From: Sodalis glossinidius str. 'morsitans'
GTDB taxonomy: Bacteria; Pseudomonadota; Gammaproteobacteria; Enterobacterales; Enterobacteriaceae
Assembly: GCF_000010085.1 (NCBI RefSeq)
Contig: NC_007712.1
Location: forward strand, 744,001 to 808,000
Direction of reading: 5' to 3'
Length of the DNA stretch: 64,000 nucleotides
The notes beneath the pieces were generated by a model. The model saw only the letters and a list, made by a program, of their open reading frames with translations, did no database searches and was not told where the DNA came from. Positions 30,055-39,552 of this stretch are shown one piece after another. The first letter of the stretch is position 1. Every line of letters begins with the position of its first letter. The translations under genes and the position numbers were made by a program.

Positions 30055-31002
30055 ATGTCAGAAAATTATTTACATACCACCGTGTTACTGGATGAAGCGG
30101 TGAAGGGTCTGAATCTTCGGCCAGATAGCGTTTATCTGGACGGGACCTTCGGACGCGGCGGGCATTCGCGTCTTATTTTATCAAAGCTTGGTGCGCAGGG
30201 ACGGCTGTTCGCCATCGACCGCGATCCAGCGGCCATCGAGGCGGCGCGGGCTATTGAGGATGCGCGCTTTGCCATTATTCACGGACCGTTTTCCGCCATG
30301 GCGGAATACATGGCGCAACGGGACCTGCTGGGCAAGGTTGACGGCATATTGCTGGATCTTGGCGTCTCGTCGCCACAGCTCGATGATCCGGAACGCGGCT
30401 TTTCATTCATGCGTGACGGACCGCTGGATATGCGTATGGATACCACGCGCGGCCAATCCGCCGCGCAGTGGCTGGCGCAGGCGTCGGCGGAGGACATCGC
30501 CTGGGTCTTGAAGACCTTCGGCGAGGAGCGCTTCGCCAAGCGCATCGCTCAGGCTATCGTCGCGCACAACCGGCAGCAGCCGATGACCCGCACCCGCGAA
30601 CTGGCGGCGCTGATTGCCGATGCCAGCCCGTTTCGCGATAAGCATAAGCATCCGGCGACGCGCAGCTTCCAGGCGATCCGCATTTACATCAACAGCGAGC
30701 TGGAAGAGATCGAACGGGCGCTTGACGGCGCGCTGACGGTGTTGGCCCCCGGCGGCAGGTTGTCGGTTATCAGCTTCCACTCGCTGGAGGATCGATTGGT
30801 GAAACAATTTATTCGTCAGCACAGCCGCGGACCGCAGGTACCGGCGGGGCTGCCGCTCACGGAGGCGCAGATTGCCGCGCAGTACCAGGACCAGCGCCTA
30901 CTGAAAGCGGCGGGCAAAATGCAGCCTTCGGCGCGAGAGATAAGCGATAACCCGCGCGCGCGCAGTTCGGTACTGCGCTTCGCCGAGAAGCTTGCGCCAT
31001 GA
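30055..31002 (+). CDS. rsmH: 16S rRNA (C1402-N4)-methyltransferase
   Basis: 315 residues; E. coli has 313. It adds the N4 methyl to C1402 in the 30S P site. The SAM-binding motif YLDGTFGRGGHSRLIL is near residue 30, and GILLDLGVSSPQLDDPERGF and FHSLEDRLVKQFIR are family signatures. Its TGA overlaps the ftsL start (ATGA). Also known as mraW. Intact. Confidence 0.96.
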   Translation: MSENYLHTTVLLDEAVKGLNLRPDSVYLDGTFGRGGHSRLILSKLGAQGRLFAIDRDPAAIEAARAIEDARFAIIHGPFSAMAEYMAQRDLLGKVDGILLDLGVSSPQLDDPERGFSFMRDGPLDMRMDTTRGQSAAQWLAQASAEDIAWVLKTFGEERFAKRIAQAIVAHNRQQPMTRTRELAALIADASPFRDKHKHPATRSFQAIRIYINSELEEIERALDGALTVLAPGGRLSVISFHSLEDRLVKQFIRQHSRGPQVPAGLPLTEAQIAAQYQDQRLLKAAGKMQPSAREISDNPRARSSVLRFAEKLAP

Positions 31003-31319
31003 TCGGCAACGAACGGCACGGCCTTATCGGGATTATCGGCAACGATTTGCTGCGCCACGGCAAGTTGCCGTTGTTGCTGCTGATTGCCGTTCTGGTCTCG
31101 GCGGTCCTGGTGGTCACCACCACCCATCAGACCCGGCGGCTGACCGCGGAACGTGAACAGATGGTACTGGAGAAGGACGCGCTGGATATCGAATGGCGCA
31201 ACCTGATCCTGGAAGAGAACGCGCTGGGGGATCACAGCCGCGTGGAGAGTATCGCCACCGAGAAGCTGCAGATGCAGCATGTGGATCCGTCGCAAGAAAA
31301 TATTGTGGTTCAACCGTAA
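30999..31319 (+). CDS. ftsL: Cell division protein FtsL
   Basis: 106 residues; E. coli has 121, the shortfall being in the short cytoplasmic tail before the membrane segment. Bitopic divisome protein joining FtsB and FtsQ. One membrane helix (about residues 20-40, LPLLLLIAVLVSAVLVV) is followed by a periplasmic coiled coil (LTAEREQMVLEKDALDIEWR) and the conserved IATEKLQMQHVDPSQENIVV. The start overlaps rsmH by 4 bases. Functional form expected. Confidence 0.94.
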   Translation: MIGNERHGLIGIIGNDLLRHGKLPLLLLIAVLVSAVLVVTTTHQTRRLTAEREQMVLEKDALDIEWRNLILEENALGDHSRVESIATEKLQMQHVDPSQENIVVQP

Positions 31320-31344
31320 TCTACACAGGGATCGCTAACGATAC

Positions 31345-33117
31345 ATGAAAGCCGCAGCACGCACGATGAAACTGAAACGCCAGGAGAACCAGACCAGCTT
31401 TGTCAGCTGGCGTTTCGCCTTGCTGTGTGGTTGCATCCTGCTGGCGCTGTTGGGGCTGATGTTGCGGGTGGCCTATTTGCAGGTAATCAATCCCGACAAA
31501 CTGGTGCGCGAAGGGGATATGCGTTCGCTGCGCGTGCAGCAGGTTCCCACCGCGCGCGGTATGATAAGCGACCGCGCCGGCCGTCCGCTGGCGGTGAGTG
31601 TGCCGGTTAACGCCATCTGGGCCGATCCGAAAGAACTTAACGATCACGGCGGCATCAGCGCCGACAGCCGCTGGAAGGCGCTGTCCGATGCGCTTTCCAT
31701 CCCTCTCGATCAGCTCTCCTCGCGCATCAACGCCAATCCCAAAGGGCGTTTTGTCTATTTGGCGCGCCAGGTTAATCCTGCTATCGGCGATTACATCCAT
31801 AAACTTAAACTCCCGGGCATTTACCTGCGCCAAGAGTCGCGGCGCTATTATCCCGCGGGTCAGGTGACCGCGCATCTCATCGGAGTGACCAATATCGACA
31901 GCCAGGGCATTGAGGGCATCGAAAAGAGTTTTGACCGCTGGCTGACCGGCCAGCCCGGCGAGCGTACGGTGCGCAAAGACCGGTTTGGCCGGGTTATTGA
32001 GGATATTTCCTCGGTGGACAGCCAGGAGGCGCACAATTTGGTGCTGAGTATCGATGAGCGTCTACAGGCGCTGGTTTATCGCGAGTTGAACAATGCGGTG
32101 GCGTTCAATAAGGCCGAGTCCGGCACCGCGGTTCTGGTGGATGTCAATACCGGCGAAGTACTGGCCATGGCCAACAGCCCCTCCTACAACCCCAACAATT
32201 TGACCGGCACCACCATGGATGTGATGCGCAACCGCGCCATCACCGATATTTTCGAGCCGGGCTCGACGGTCAAGCCGATGGTGGTGATGACCGCGCTGCA
32301 GCGCGGCGTGGTGCGGGAAAACAGCGTACTCAATACGCTGCCCTACATGATTAGCGGCCACCAAATCAAGGATGTGGCGCGCTACGCCGAATTAACCGTG
32401 ACAGGTATTTTGCAGAAATCGAGTAACGTCGGTGTGTCTAAGCTGGCGTTAGCGATGCCGTCCTCGGCGCTGGTAGAAACTTACTCGCGCTTTGGATTGG
32501 GTAAGGCGACCAATTTGGGGCTGGTCGGAGAAAGTAGTGGCTTATATCCCTATAAACAACGGTGGTCTGACATGGAGAGGGCCTCCTTCTCATACGGCTA
32601 CGGGCTAATGGTAACACCGTTACAATTAGCGCGGGTCTACGCCACGATCGGCGGTATGGGCGTTTTACGCCCGCTTTCCATTACCCGGGTCGATCCCCCG
32701 GTGGCGGGAGAGCGGGTGTTTCCCGAATCGCTGGTGCGTACCGTGGTGCACATGATGGAAAGCGTGGCGCTGCCGGGTGGTGGCGGTACCAAAGCCGCGA
32801 TCAAGGGCTATCGCATCGCTATCAAGACCGGTACCGCCAAAAAGGTCGGGCCGGACGGTAATTATATCAATAAATATATCGCCTATACCGCCGGGGTCGC
32901 GCCCGCCAGTAATCCGCGCTTTGCGCTGGTGGTGGTGATAAACGATCCGCAGGGCGGCAAATACTACGGCGGGGCGGTCTCCGCGCCGGTGTTTGGCGCC
33001 ATCATGGGCGGCGTACTGCGTACAATGAACATAGAGCCGGATGCGCTGCCGCAGCCCGGTGAGAAATCCGACATGATCGTCAATAATCGAAAAGAGGCAT
33101 CAGGTGACCGATCGTAA
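31345..33117 (+). CDS. ftsI: Septal peptidoglycan transpeptidase PBP3
   Basis: 590 residues; E. coli has 588. It crosslinks septal peptidoglycan with FtsW. A single N-terminal membrane anchor (about 28-50) is followed by the non-penicillin-binding module, then the transpeptidase with the active-site STVK in FEPGSTVKPM, SSN in LQKSSNVGVSK and KTGTAKK. It starts 25 bases after ftsL and its end overlaps murE by 14 bases. Intact. Confidence 0.97.
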   Translation: MKAAARTMKLKRQENQTSFVSWRFALLCGCILLALLGLMLRVAYLQVINPDKLVREGDMRSLRVQQVPTARGMISDRAGRPLAVSVPVNAIWADPKELNDHGGISADSRWKALSDALSIPLDQLSSRINANPKGRFVYLARQVNPAIGDYIHKLKLPGIYLRQESRRYYPAGQVTAHLIGVTNIDSQGIEGIEKSFDRWLTGQPGERTVRKDRFGRVIEDISSVDSQEAHNLVLSIDERLQALVYRELNNAVAFNKAESGTAVLVDVNTGEVLAMANSPSYNPNNLTGTTMDVMRNRAITDIFEPGSTVKPMVVMTALQRGVVRENSVLNTLPYMISGHQIKDVARYAELTVTGILQKSSNVGVSKLALAMPSSALVETYSRFGLGKATNLGLVGESSGLYPYKQRWSDMERASFSYGYGLMVTPLQLARVYATIGGMGVLRPLSITRVDPPVAGERVFPESLVRTVVHMMESVALPGGGGTKAAIKGYRIAIKTGTAKKVGPDGNYINKYIAYTAGVAPASNPRFALVVVINDPQGGKYYGGAVSAPVFGAIMGGVLRTMNIEPDALPQPGEKSDMIVNNRKEASGDRS

Positions 33118-34591
33118 TTTGCGTGAGCTGCTCGCGCCCTGGGTGCCTAACGCGCCGGGACGCGTGCTAAGGGAAATGACGCTGGACAGCCGCACCGCGG
33201 CTGCGGGCGATCTGTTTGTGGCCGTTGCCGGCCATCAGACGGACGGGCGTCGCTATATCCCCCAAGCGATCGCGCAAGGCGTTGCCGCCGTCGTGGCACA
33301 AGCGGAAGGCGAAGCCGAAGAAGGTGAAATCCGTGAGCTGCACGGCGTGCCGGTCATCTATCTTCACCGGTTGCAAGAGCGGTTATCGGCGCTGGCGGGG
33401 CGCTTTTATCAGCAGCCGTTGCACGCGCTGCGACTGACTGGTGTCACTGGCACCAACGGTAAAACCACCACTACGCATCTTTTGGCGCAATGGGCGCAGT
33501 TATTGGGCGAGACCAGTGCGGTGATGGGCACGGTCGGCAACGGCGTGCTGGGTCACATCCATCCGGCCGACAACACTACCGGCTCACCGATCGAAGTCCA
33601 GCAGCTGTTGTTGCAGTTGCAGCGCCAGGGCGCGACCTTCGCGGCGATGGAAGTCTCGTCCCACGGCCTGGTGCAGCACCGGGTCAGCATTCTGCATTTC
33701 GCCGCTGCGGTCTTTACCAATCTGAGCCGCGATCATTTGGATTATCACGGCGACATGGCGCAATACGAAGCGGCCAAATGGCGGCTATTCGGCGAGCTTG
33801 ATGTTGGTCAGCGCATTATCAACGCCGATGACGCCACCGGCCGGCGCTGGCTGCAGAAACTGCCGCAGGCGATAGCGGTGGCGGTCAGCGGCACGCTGCC
33901 GCCGGAACGGCAGGGCGACTGGCTGTGTGCGGGCGAGGTGCGCTATCATGCGCGCGGCGCGGATATTCCCTTCCGCTCCAGCTGGGGAGAGGGGATCGTC
34001 CACTGTCAATTAATCGGGGAATTCAACGTCAGTAACCTGTTACTGGCGCTGACCACGCTGCTGGCGCTTGGCTACCCGCTGCCGGCGCTGCTTGACAGCG
34101 CCAGCCGCCTGCAATCGATTTGTGGCCGCATGGAAGTCTTTCACGCTGAAGACCGTCCCACGGTGCTGGTGGATTATGCCCATACCCCCGACGCGCTGGA
34201 AAAGGCGCTGACGGCGGCCAGGCTGCATTGCCACGGTAAACTCTGGTGTGTGTTCGGCTGTGGTGGCGATCGCGATAAAGGCAAGCGGCCGCTGATGGGC
34301 GCTATCGCCGAACAGTACGCCGACCGAGTGATTATTACCGACGATAACCCGCGCGGGGAAGCGGCGCAGGACATTATCAACGACATTAAGAGCGGCTTGC
34401 TGGATGCGGGCCGCGCCCAGGTGATTTCAGGCCGCGCCGAGGCGGTGACCAGTGCCATTATGCAGGCCGCGCCGGCGGATCTGGTACTGGTGGCCGGCAA
34501 GGGTCATGAGGATTATCAAATCATCGGTAAGCAGCGGCTGGACTACTCCGATCGCACCACTGTGGCGCGGTTGCTGGGGGTGATGGCATGA
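33104..34591 (+). CDS. murE: UDP-MurNAc-L-Ala-D-Glu:meso-DAP ligase
   Basis: 495 residues, as in E. coli. It adds meso-diaminopimelate, the third stem-peptide residue. P-loop GVTGTNGKTTTTHL near residue 114, the DNPR motif (TDDNPRGEA) that selects diaminopimelate, and GKGHEDYQ near the end are present. Start overlaps ftsI; its last 4 bases overlap murF. Intact. Confidence 0.97.
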   Translation: MTDRNLRELLAPWVPNAPGRVLREMTLDSRTAAAGDLFVAVAGHQTDGRRYIPQAIAQGVAAVVAQAEGEAEEGEIRELHGVPVIYLHRLQERLSALAGRFYQQPLHALRLTGVTGTNGKTTTTHLLAQWAQLLGETSAVMGTVGNGVLGHIHPADNTTGSPIEVQQLLLQLQRQGATFAAMEVSSHGLVQHRVSILHFAAAVFTNLSRDHLDYHGDMAQYEAAKWRLFGELDVGQRIINADDATGRRWLQKLPQAIAVAVSGTLPPERQGDWLCAGEVRYHARGADIPFRSSWGEGIVHCQLIGEFNVSNLLLALTTLLALGYPLPALLDSASRLQSICGRMEVFHAEDRPTVLVDYAHTPDALEKALTAARLHCHGKLWCVFGCGGDRDKGKRPLMGAIAEQYADRVIITDDNPRGEAAQDIINDIKSGLLDAGRAQVISGRAEAVTSAIMQAAPADLVLVAGKGHEDYQIIGKQRLDYSDRTTVARLLGVMA

Positions 34592-35955
34592 TCCCCTTTA
34601 CGCTTAGTGCAATCGCGCCGGTGCTTAACGCCGAACGGGTGGGAGACGATTGTACTATCCTGTCTGTCGTCACCGACTCGCGGGCGCCGAGCGCTGCCGA
34701 AAGCAGTGTGTTTGTCGCGCTGAAGGGTGAGCAGTTCGACGCCCACGATTTCGCCGAGCAGGCGGTCGCCGCCGGTGCCGCCGCGCTGCTGGTCAACCGC
34801 CGGCTGCCGCTGGACGTGCCGCAGTTGGTTGTCGCCGATACCCGGCGCGCGCTGGGGCAATTGGGCGCCTGGGTGCGCCAGCAGGTCCCGGCGCGGGTGG
34901 TGGCCCTGACGGGGTCCTCCGGCAAAACATCGGTCAAGGAAATGACCGCCGCCATTCTGCGCCAGTGCGGGCGGGTGCTGGCGACCGAAGGTAATTTCAA
35001 CAACGATATTGGCGTACCGCTGACGCTGCTGCGTTTGACGCCGGCGCATGATTTTGCGGTTATCGAGCTGGGGGCCAATCATCTTGGCGAAATAGCCTGG
35101 ACCACCGATTTGGTGCGCCCGGAAACCGCGCTGGTGAACAATCTTTCCGCGGCCCATCTGGCTGGGTTCGGCTCGCTGTCTGGCGTGGCGCAGGCCAAGG
35201 GCGAAATTTTCGCCGGCCTGCCGGCCAATGGCTGCGGCATTCTTAATGCCGACAGCCATGATTGGCCGCACTGGCAACAGGTACTGGGCCACAAGGCGGT
35301 CTGGCGTTTCGCCGTACAGGCCGCCGGCGGCGTGGATTTTTTTGCCAGCGACATCGAAAGCGACCAGCAGGGCGTGCGTTTCACCCTGCACAGTCCGCTG
35401 GATGAATGCCCGGTTCGGTTGCCGCTGCCGGGCAAGCATAATGTCGCCAATGCCCTGGCCGCATGCGCACTGGCGCTGTCGGTGGGGGCGGAGCTGCCGG
35501 CGGTTGCCGCCGGTCTGGCGCAGTTGCAGGCCGTGCCAGGACGGCTGTTCCCTATTGCGCTCGGCGCCGGCCGTCTGATGCTGGACGATAGCTATAACGC
35601 CAATGTCGGCTCCATGACCGCCGCCGCACAGGTACTGGCGGAAATGCCGGGCTACCGGGTGATGGTGGTCGGCGATATGGCCGAGCTGGGGGAGGAAGCG
35701 GCGGAATGCCATCGACAGGTCGGCGAAGCCGTCGCCCTGGCCGGTATCGACAAAGTCTTAAGCGTCGGCAGCCTTAGCCACCTTATCGGTGAGGCCAGCG
35801 GCCGGGGCGAACATTTTCAGGACAAAACCGCGCTGACCGCCCGACTGGCACAGCTGCTGTCCGAACAGGCGGTCATGACCGTATTAGTGAAGGGTTCACG
35901 TAGTGCCGCGATGGAGCAGGTGGTGCGCGCGTTACAGGAAAAAGCACCATGTTAG
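34588..35955 (+). CDS. murF: UDP-MurNAc-tripeptide:D-Ala-D-Ala ligase
   Basis: 455 residues; E. coli has 452. It joins D-Ala-D-Ala to the UDP-MurNAc-tripeptide. P-loop ALTGSSGKTSVKEM near residue 108, GNFNNDIGVPLTLL, and the C-terminal VVGDMAELGEEA are family marks. Its substrate D-Ala-D-Ala needs a Ddl ligase, whose usual gene in this cluster (ddlB) is absent. Overlaps murE by 4 and mraY by 7 bases. Confidence 0.97.
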   Translation: MIPFTLSAIAPVLNAERVGDDCTILSVVTDSRAPSAAESSVFVALKGEQFDAHDFAEQAVAAGAAALLVNRRLPLDVPQLVVADTRRALGQLGAWVRQQVPARVVALTGSSGKTSVKEMTAAILRQCGRVLATEGNFNNDIGVPLTLLRLTPAHDFAVIELGANHLGEIAWTTDLVRPETALVNNLSAAHLAGFGSLSGVAQAKGEIFAGLPANGCGILNADSHDWPHWQQVLGHKAVWRFAVQAAGGVDFFASDIESDQQGVRFTLHSPLDECPVRLPLPGKHNVANALAACALALSVGAELPAVAAGLAQLQAVPGRLFPIALGAGRLMLDDSYNANVGSMTAAAQVLAEMPGYRVMVVGDMAELGEEAAECHRQVGEAVALAGIDKVLSVGSLSHLIGEASGRGEHFQDKTALTARLAQLLSEQAVMTVLVKGSRSAAMEQVVRALQEKAPC

Positions 35956-37031
35956 TCTGGCTGGCCGAACATCTGGTCCAATTTTACTCAGGATTTAACG
36001 TCTTCTCTTACTTGACGTTTCGTGCCATCGTCAGCCTGCTGACCGCTCTGTTCCTGTCGCTGTGGATGGGACCGCGCCTTATCGCCTGGCTGCAAAAATT
36101 GCAGATCGCACAGGTAGTGCGCAATGATGGCCCGGAATCGCATTTCAGCAAACGCGGCACGCCGACCATGGGCGGGTTGATGATCCTCACGTCGATCACG
36201 ATTTCGGTATTGATGTGGGCCTATCCGTCCAACCCGTATGTCTGGTGTGTGCTGTTTGTCCTGGTGGGCTACGGCATCGTGGGCTTTATCGACGACTATC
36301 GCAAGGTGGTGCGCAAAGACACCAAGGGGCTTATCGTCCGCTGGAAATATTTCTGGCAGTCGGTGATAGCGCTGGCAGTTGCCTTCACCATGTTCGCGGT
36401 GGGCAAAGATACGCCGGCGACCCAGCTGGCGGTGCCATTTTTCAAGGACATCATGCCGCAGCTGGGGCTGTGGTATGTGCTGTTGGCCTACTTTGTTATC
36501 GTCGGCACCAGCAACGCGGTCAACCTGACCGACGGTCTAGACGGTTTGGCGATTATGCCGACGGTGTTTGTCGCCGCCGGTCTGGCGCTGGTGGCGTGGG
36601 CGACCGGCAACATGAATTTTGCGGGCTATCTGCACATTCCTTATGTGCGTTTCGCGGGTGAGCTGGTGGTGGTGTGTACGGCTATCGTCGGCGCCGGCCT
36701 GGGGTTTTTGTGGTTCAACACCTACCCCGCGCAGGTGTTCATGGGCGACGTCGGTTCGCTGGCGCTGGGCGGCGCGCTCGGCACAATCGCCGTGCTGCTG
36801 CGCCAGGAATTTTTACTGCTGATTATGGGCGGGGTGTTCGTGGTGGAAACCCTGTCGGTGATTTTACAGGTAGGTTCGTTCAAATTGCGCGGTCAGCGCA
36901 TTTTCCGTATGGCGCCCATCCATCACCATTATGAATTGAAGGGCTGGCCGGAGCCGCGCGTCATTGTGCGTTTCTGGATTATTTCCCTGATGCTGGTCCT
37001 TATCGGACTGGCAACGCTGAAGGTACGGTAA
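35949..37031 (+). CDS. mraY: Phospho-MurNAc-pentapeptide transferase
   Basis: 360 residues, as in E. coli. Inner-membrane enzyme that makes lipid I by moving phospho-MurNAc-pentapeptide to undecaprenyl phosphate. About ten membrane segments; conserved catalytic-loop motifs FIDDYRKVVRKDTKGL, NAVNLTDGLDGLA and APIHHHYELKGWPEP are present. Its stop shares a base with the first murD ATG (TAATG). Intact. Confidence 0.97.
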   Translation: MLVWLAEHLVQFYSGFNVFSYLTFRAIVSLLTALFLSLWMGPRLIAWLQKLQIAQVVRNDGPESHFSKRGTPTMGGLMILTSITISVLMWAYPSNPYVWCVLFVLVGYGIVGFIDDYRKVVRKDTKGLIVRWKYFWQSVIALAVAFTMFAVGKDTPATQLAVPFFKDIMPQLGLWYVLLAYFVIVGTSNAVNLTDGLDGLAIMPTVFVAAGLALVAWATGNMNFAGYLHIPYVRFAGELVVVCTAIVGAGLGFLWFNTYPAQVFMGDVGSLALGGALGTIAVLLRQEFLLLIMGGVFVVETLSVILQVGSFKLRGQRIFRMAPIHHHYELKGWPEPRVIVRFWIISLMLVLIGLATLKVR

Positions 37032-38350
37032 TGATGACGGACTATCGGGGCGAACAAGTGGTCATCATCGGGCTGGGGCTTACCGGCCTTTCCTGCGTTG
37101 ACTTTTTGCGCCGCCGCGGCGTGACGCCGCGGGTGATGGACACCCGTTTTACACCGCCGGGTCTGGAGAAACTGCCGGCCGATGTGCCGCGCCACCTGGG
37201 GTCGTTGCATGAACAGTGGCTGCTCGACGCTACGCTTATCGTCACCAGCCCCGGCGTTCCCCTGTCGCATCCCGCGCTGGCCGAGGCCGCGGCGGCCGGC
37301 GTTGCCATTATCGGCGATATAGAGCTCTTTGCGCGTGAGGCATCGGCGCCGGTGGTGGCGATAACCGGCTCCAACGGCAAAAGCACCGTCACCTGTATGG
37401 TGGGCGAAATGGCCGCCGCCGCCGGCTGGCAGGTGGGCGTTGGCGGCAATATTGGTCTGCCGGCGCTGACGCTTTTGGATTCGCCGTGCCAGCTGTATGT
37501 TCTGGAGTTGTCGAGTTTCCAGTTGGAAACCACACATAGCCTGAAAGCGGCGGCGGCGACGGTTCTTAATATCAGTGAAGACCACATGAACCGCTATCCG
37601 CTTGGCCTGCAACAGTACCGGGCAGCCAAGCTGAAAATTTACCACGATGCCGCGGTCTGCGTGGTCAACGCAGAGGATGCGCTCACCCTGCCGGTGCGCG
37701 GACATGACGCGCGCTGCATCAGCTTCGGCGCGGAGCGCGGCGACTACTGCCTCCGCCGGCATGCGGGGCAGACCTGGCTGATGGCGCGCGGTGAGCCGCT
37801 GCTGGAAGGCGCGGAACTGCGCGTTGGCGGCCGCCATAATTACACCAACGCCCTGGCGGCGCTGGCGCTGTCGGATGCGCTGGGCATTCCGAGCGCTGCA
37901 AGTCTGGCGGCGCTGCGTCAGTTCCGCGGTCTGACGCACCGTTTTGAATTAGTGCATGAACGCCGCGGCGTACGCTGGATTAATGATTCCAAAGCGACCA
38001 ATGTGGGCAGTACCGAGGCGGCGCTGAACGGACTGGAGGTGGTGGGTACGCTCCATTTACTATTGGGCGGCGATGGTAAATCCGCCGATTTCACGCCGCT
38101 GACGCCGTGGCTGCAGGGAGACCGGGTACAGCTGTATTGTTTCGGCCAGGATGGCGCGCAGTTGGCGTCCCTGTGTCCTGAAGCCGCTACGCTCACCGAG
38201 ACGCTTGAGCAGGCGATGCGCATCATCGGTTCCCGGGTGAGGGCAGGGGATCTGGTGCTGCTGTCGCCGGCCTCCGCCAGCCTGGATCAGTTCAGCAATT
38301 TTGAAGTGCGTGGTGACGTATTCACCCGCCTGGCGCGGGAGGTGGGTTGA
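37031..38350 (+). CDS. murD: UDP-MurNAc-L-alanine:D-glutamate ligase
   Basis: 439 residues; E. coli has 438. It adds D-Glu to UDP-MurNAc-L-Ala. N-terminal VVIIGLGLTGLSCVDFLR binds UDP, the P-loop is ITGSNGKSTVTCM near 111, and WINDSKATNVGSTEAAL is conserved. Two ATG codons begin the frame; the second (37034) matches the E. coli start. Ends in TGATG overlap with ftsW. Intact. Confidence 0.96.
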   Translation: MMTDYRGEQVVIIGLGLTGLSCVDFLRRRGVTPRVMDTRFTPPGLEKLPADVPRHLGSLHEQWLLDATLIVTSPGVPLSHPALAEAAAAGVAIIGDIELFAREASAPVVAITGSNGKSTVTCMVGEMAAAAGWQVGVGGNIGLPALTLLDSPCQLYVLELSSFQLETTHSLKAAAATVLNISEDHMNRYPLGLQQYRAAKLKIYHDAAVCVVNAEDALTLPVRGHDARCISFGAERGDYCLRRHAGQTWLMARGEPLLEGAELRVGGRHNYTNALAALALSDALGIPSAASLAALRQFRGLTHRFELVHERRGVRWINDSKATNVGSTEAALNGLEVVGTLHLLLGGDGKSADFTPLTPWLQGDRVQLYCFGQDGAQLASLCPEAATLTETLEQAMRIIGSRVRAGDLVLLSPASASLDQFSNFEVRGDVFTRLAREVG

Positions 38351-39552
38351 TGCGCTTTCCCGGTTTAGGATTGATTCCCCGCCTGAAAGCGTGGGTGATG
38401 GGGGGGCGCGAGCCTGAGGCGCCGACCCATCTGCTCTATGATCGTACGCTGCTGTGGCTGACGCTGGGGCTGGCCGGTATCGGTTTCGTGATGGTTACCT
38501 CGGCGTCGATGCCGATCGGGGCGCGCCTGTCGGACGACCCGTTCTATTTTGCCAAACGTGATGCGTTTTATCTCGGTCTGGCGTTTGTGCTGTCGCTGGC
38601 AACGCTCAGGATCTCGATGGCGGTCTGGCAGCGCTACAGCTCGGTGATGCTGCTTATCACGCTGGTGATGCTGCTGGTGGTGCTGGTGGTCGGTAGCTCG
38701 GTTAACGGCGCGTCGCGCTGGATAGCGCTCTGGCAGCTGCGTATCCAGCCGGCGGAATTATCCAAGCTGGCGCTGTTTTGCTATCTGGCCAGTTATCTGG
38801 TACGCAAGGTAGAGGAAGTACGTACTAACTTCTGGGGATTTTGCAAACCGATGGGCGTGATGGTGCTGCTGGCGGTACTGCTGCTGGCGCAGCCCGATCT
38901 CGGGACCGTGGTGGTGTTGTTCGTCACCACTCTGGCCATGTTGTTTTTGGCCGGCGCCAAACTATGGCAATTCTTATCGATTATCGGTTCGGGCATTTTC
39001 GCGGTGGTGTTGCTCATCATCGCTGAGCCCTACCGTATGCGGCGCGTGACGTCGTTTTGGAACCCGTGGGATGATCCCTTCGGCAGCGGCTACCAGCTTA
39101 CCCAGTCGCTCATGGCGTTTGGCCGCGGCGAATTCTGGGGACAGGGACTGGGCAACTCGGTACAGAAACTGGAGTATTTGCCGGAAGCCCATACCGACTT
39201 TATCTTCTCCATTTTGGGCGAAGAGCTGGGTTACTTCGGCGTGGTGCTGGCGCTACTGATGGTGTTTTTGGTTGCGTTCCGCGCCATGTCCATCGGCTGC
39301 AAAGCGCTGGAAATCGACCAGCGCTTTTCCGGTTTCCTGGCCTGTTCCATCGGCATCTGGTTCAGCTTTCAGGCGCTGGTCAACGTGGGCGCTGCCGCCG
39401 GCATGCTGCCGACCAAAGGCTTGACCCTGCCGTTAATCAGCTACGGTGGTTCGAGCCTGCTTATCATGTCGACGGCGATAGTACTGCTGCTGAGGGTGGA
39501 TTTTGAGACGCGTCTGGCCAAAGCGCAGGCGTTTGCGAGGGGACCGCGATGA
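38350..39552 (+). CDS. ftsW: Septal peptidoglycan glycosyltransferase FtsW
   Basis: 400 residues; E. coli has 414. SEDS-family polymerase that works with FtsI at the septum. Ten membrane segments; conserved SSVNGASRWI, IQPAELSKLAL with the region around the catalytic Asp in QPDLGTVVV, AHTDFIFSILGEELG and PLISYGGSSLL. The ATG at 38350 overlaps the murD stop by one base; a TTG one codon earlier is not needed. Ends in a 4-base overlap with murG. Intact. Confidence 0.96.
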   Translation: MRFPGLGLIPRLKAWVMGGREPEAPTHLLYDRTLLWLTLGLAGIGFVMVTSASMPIGARLSDDPFYFAKRDAFYLGLAFVLSLATLRISMAVWQRYSSVMLLITLVMLLVVLVVGSSVNGASRWIALWQLRIQPAELSKLALFCYLASYLVRKVEEVRTNFWGFCKPMGVMVLLAVLLLAQPDLGTVVVLFVTTLAMLFLAGAKLWQFLSIIGSGIFAVVLLIIAEPYRMRRVTSFWNPWDDPFGSGYQLTQSLMAFGRGEFWGQGLGNSVQKLEYLPEAHTDFIFSILGEELGYFGVVLALLMVFLVAFRAMSIGCKALEIDQRFSGFLACSIGIWFSFQALVNVGAAAGMLPTKGLTLPLISYGGSSLLIMSTAIVLLLRVDFETRLAKAQAFARGPR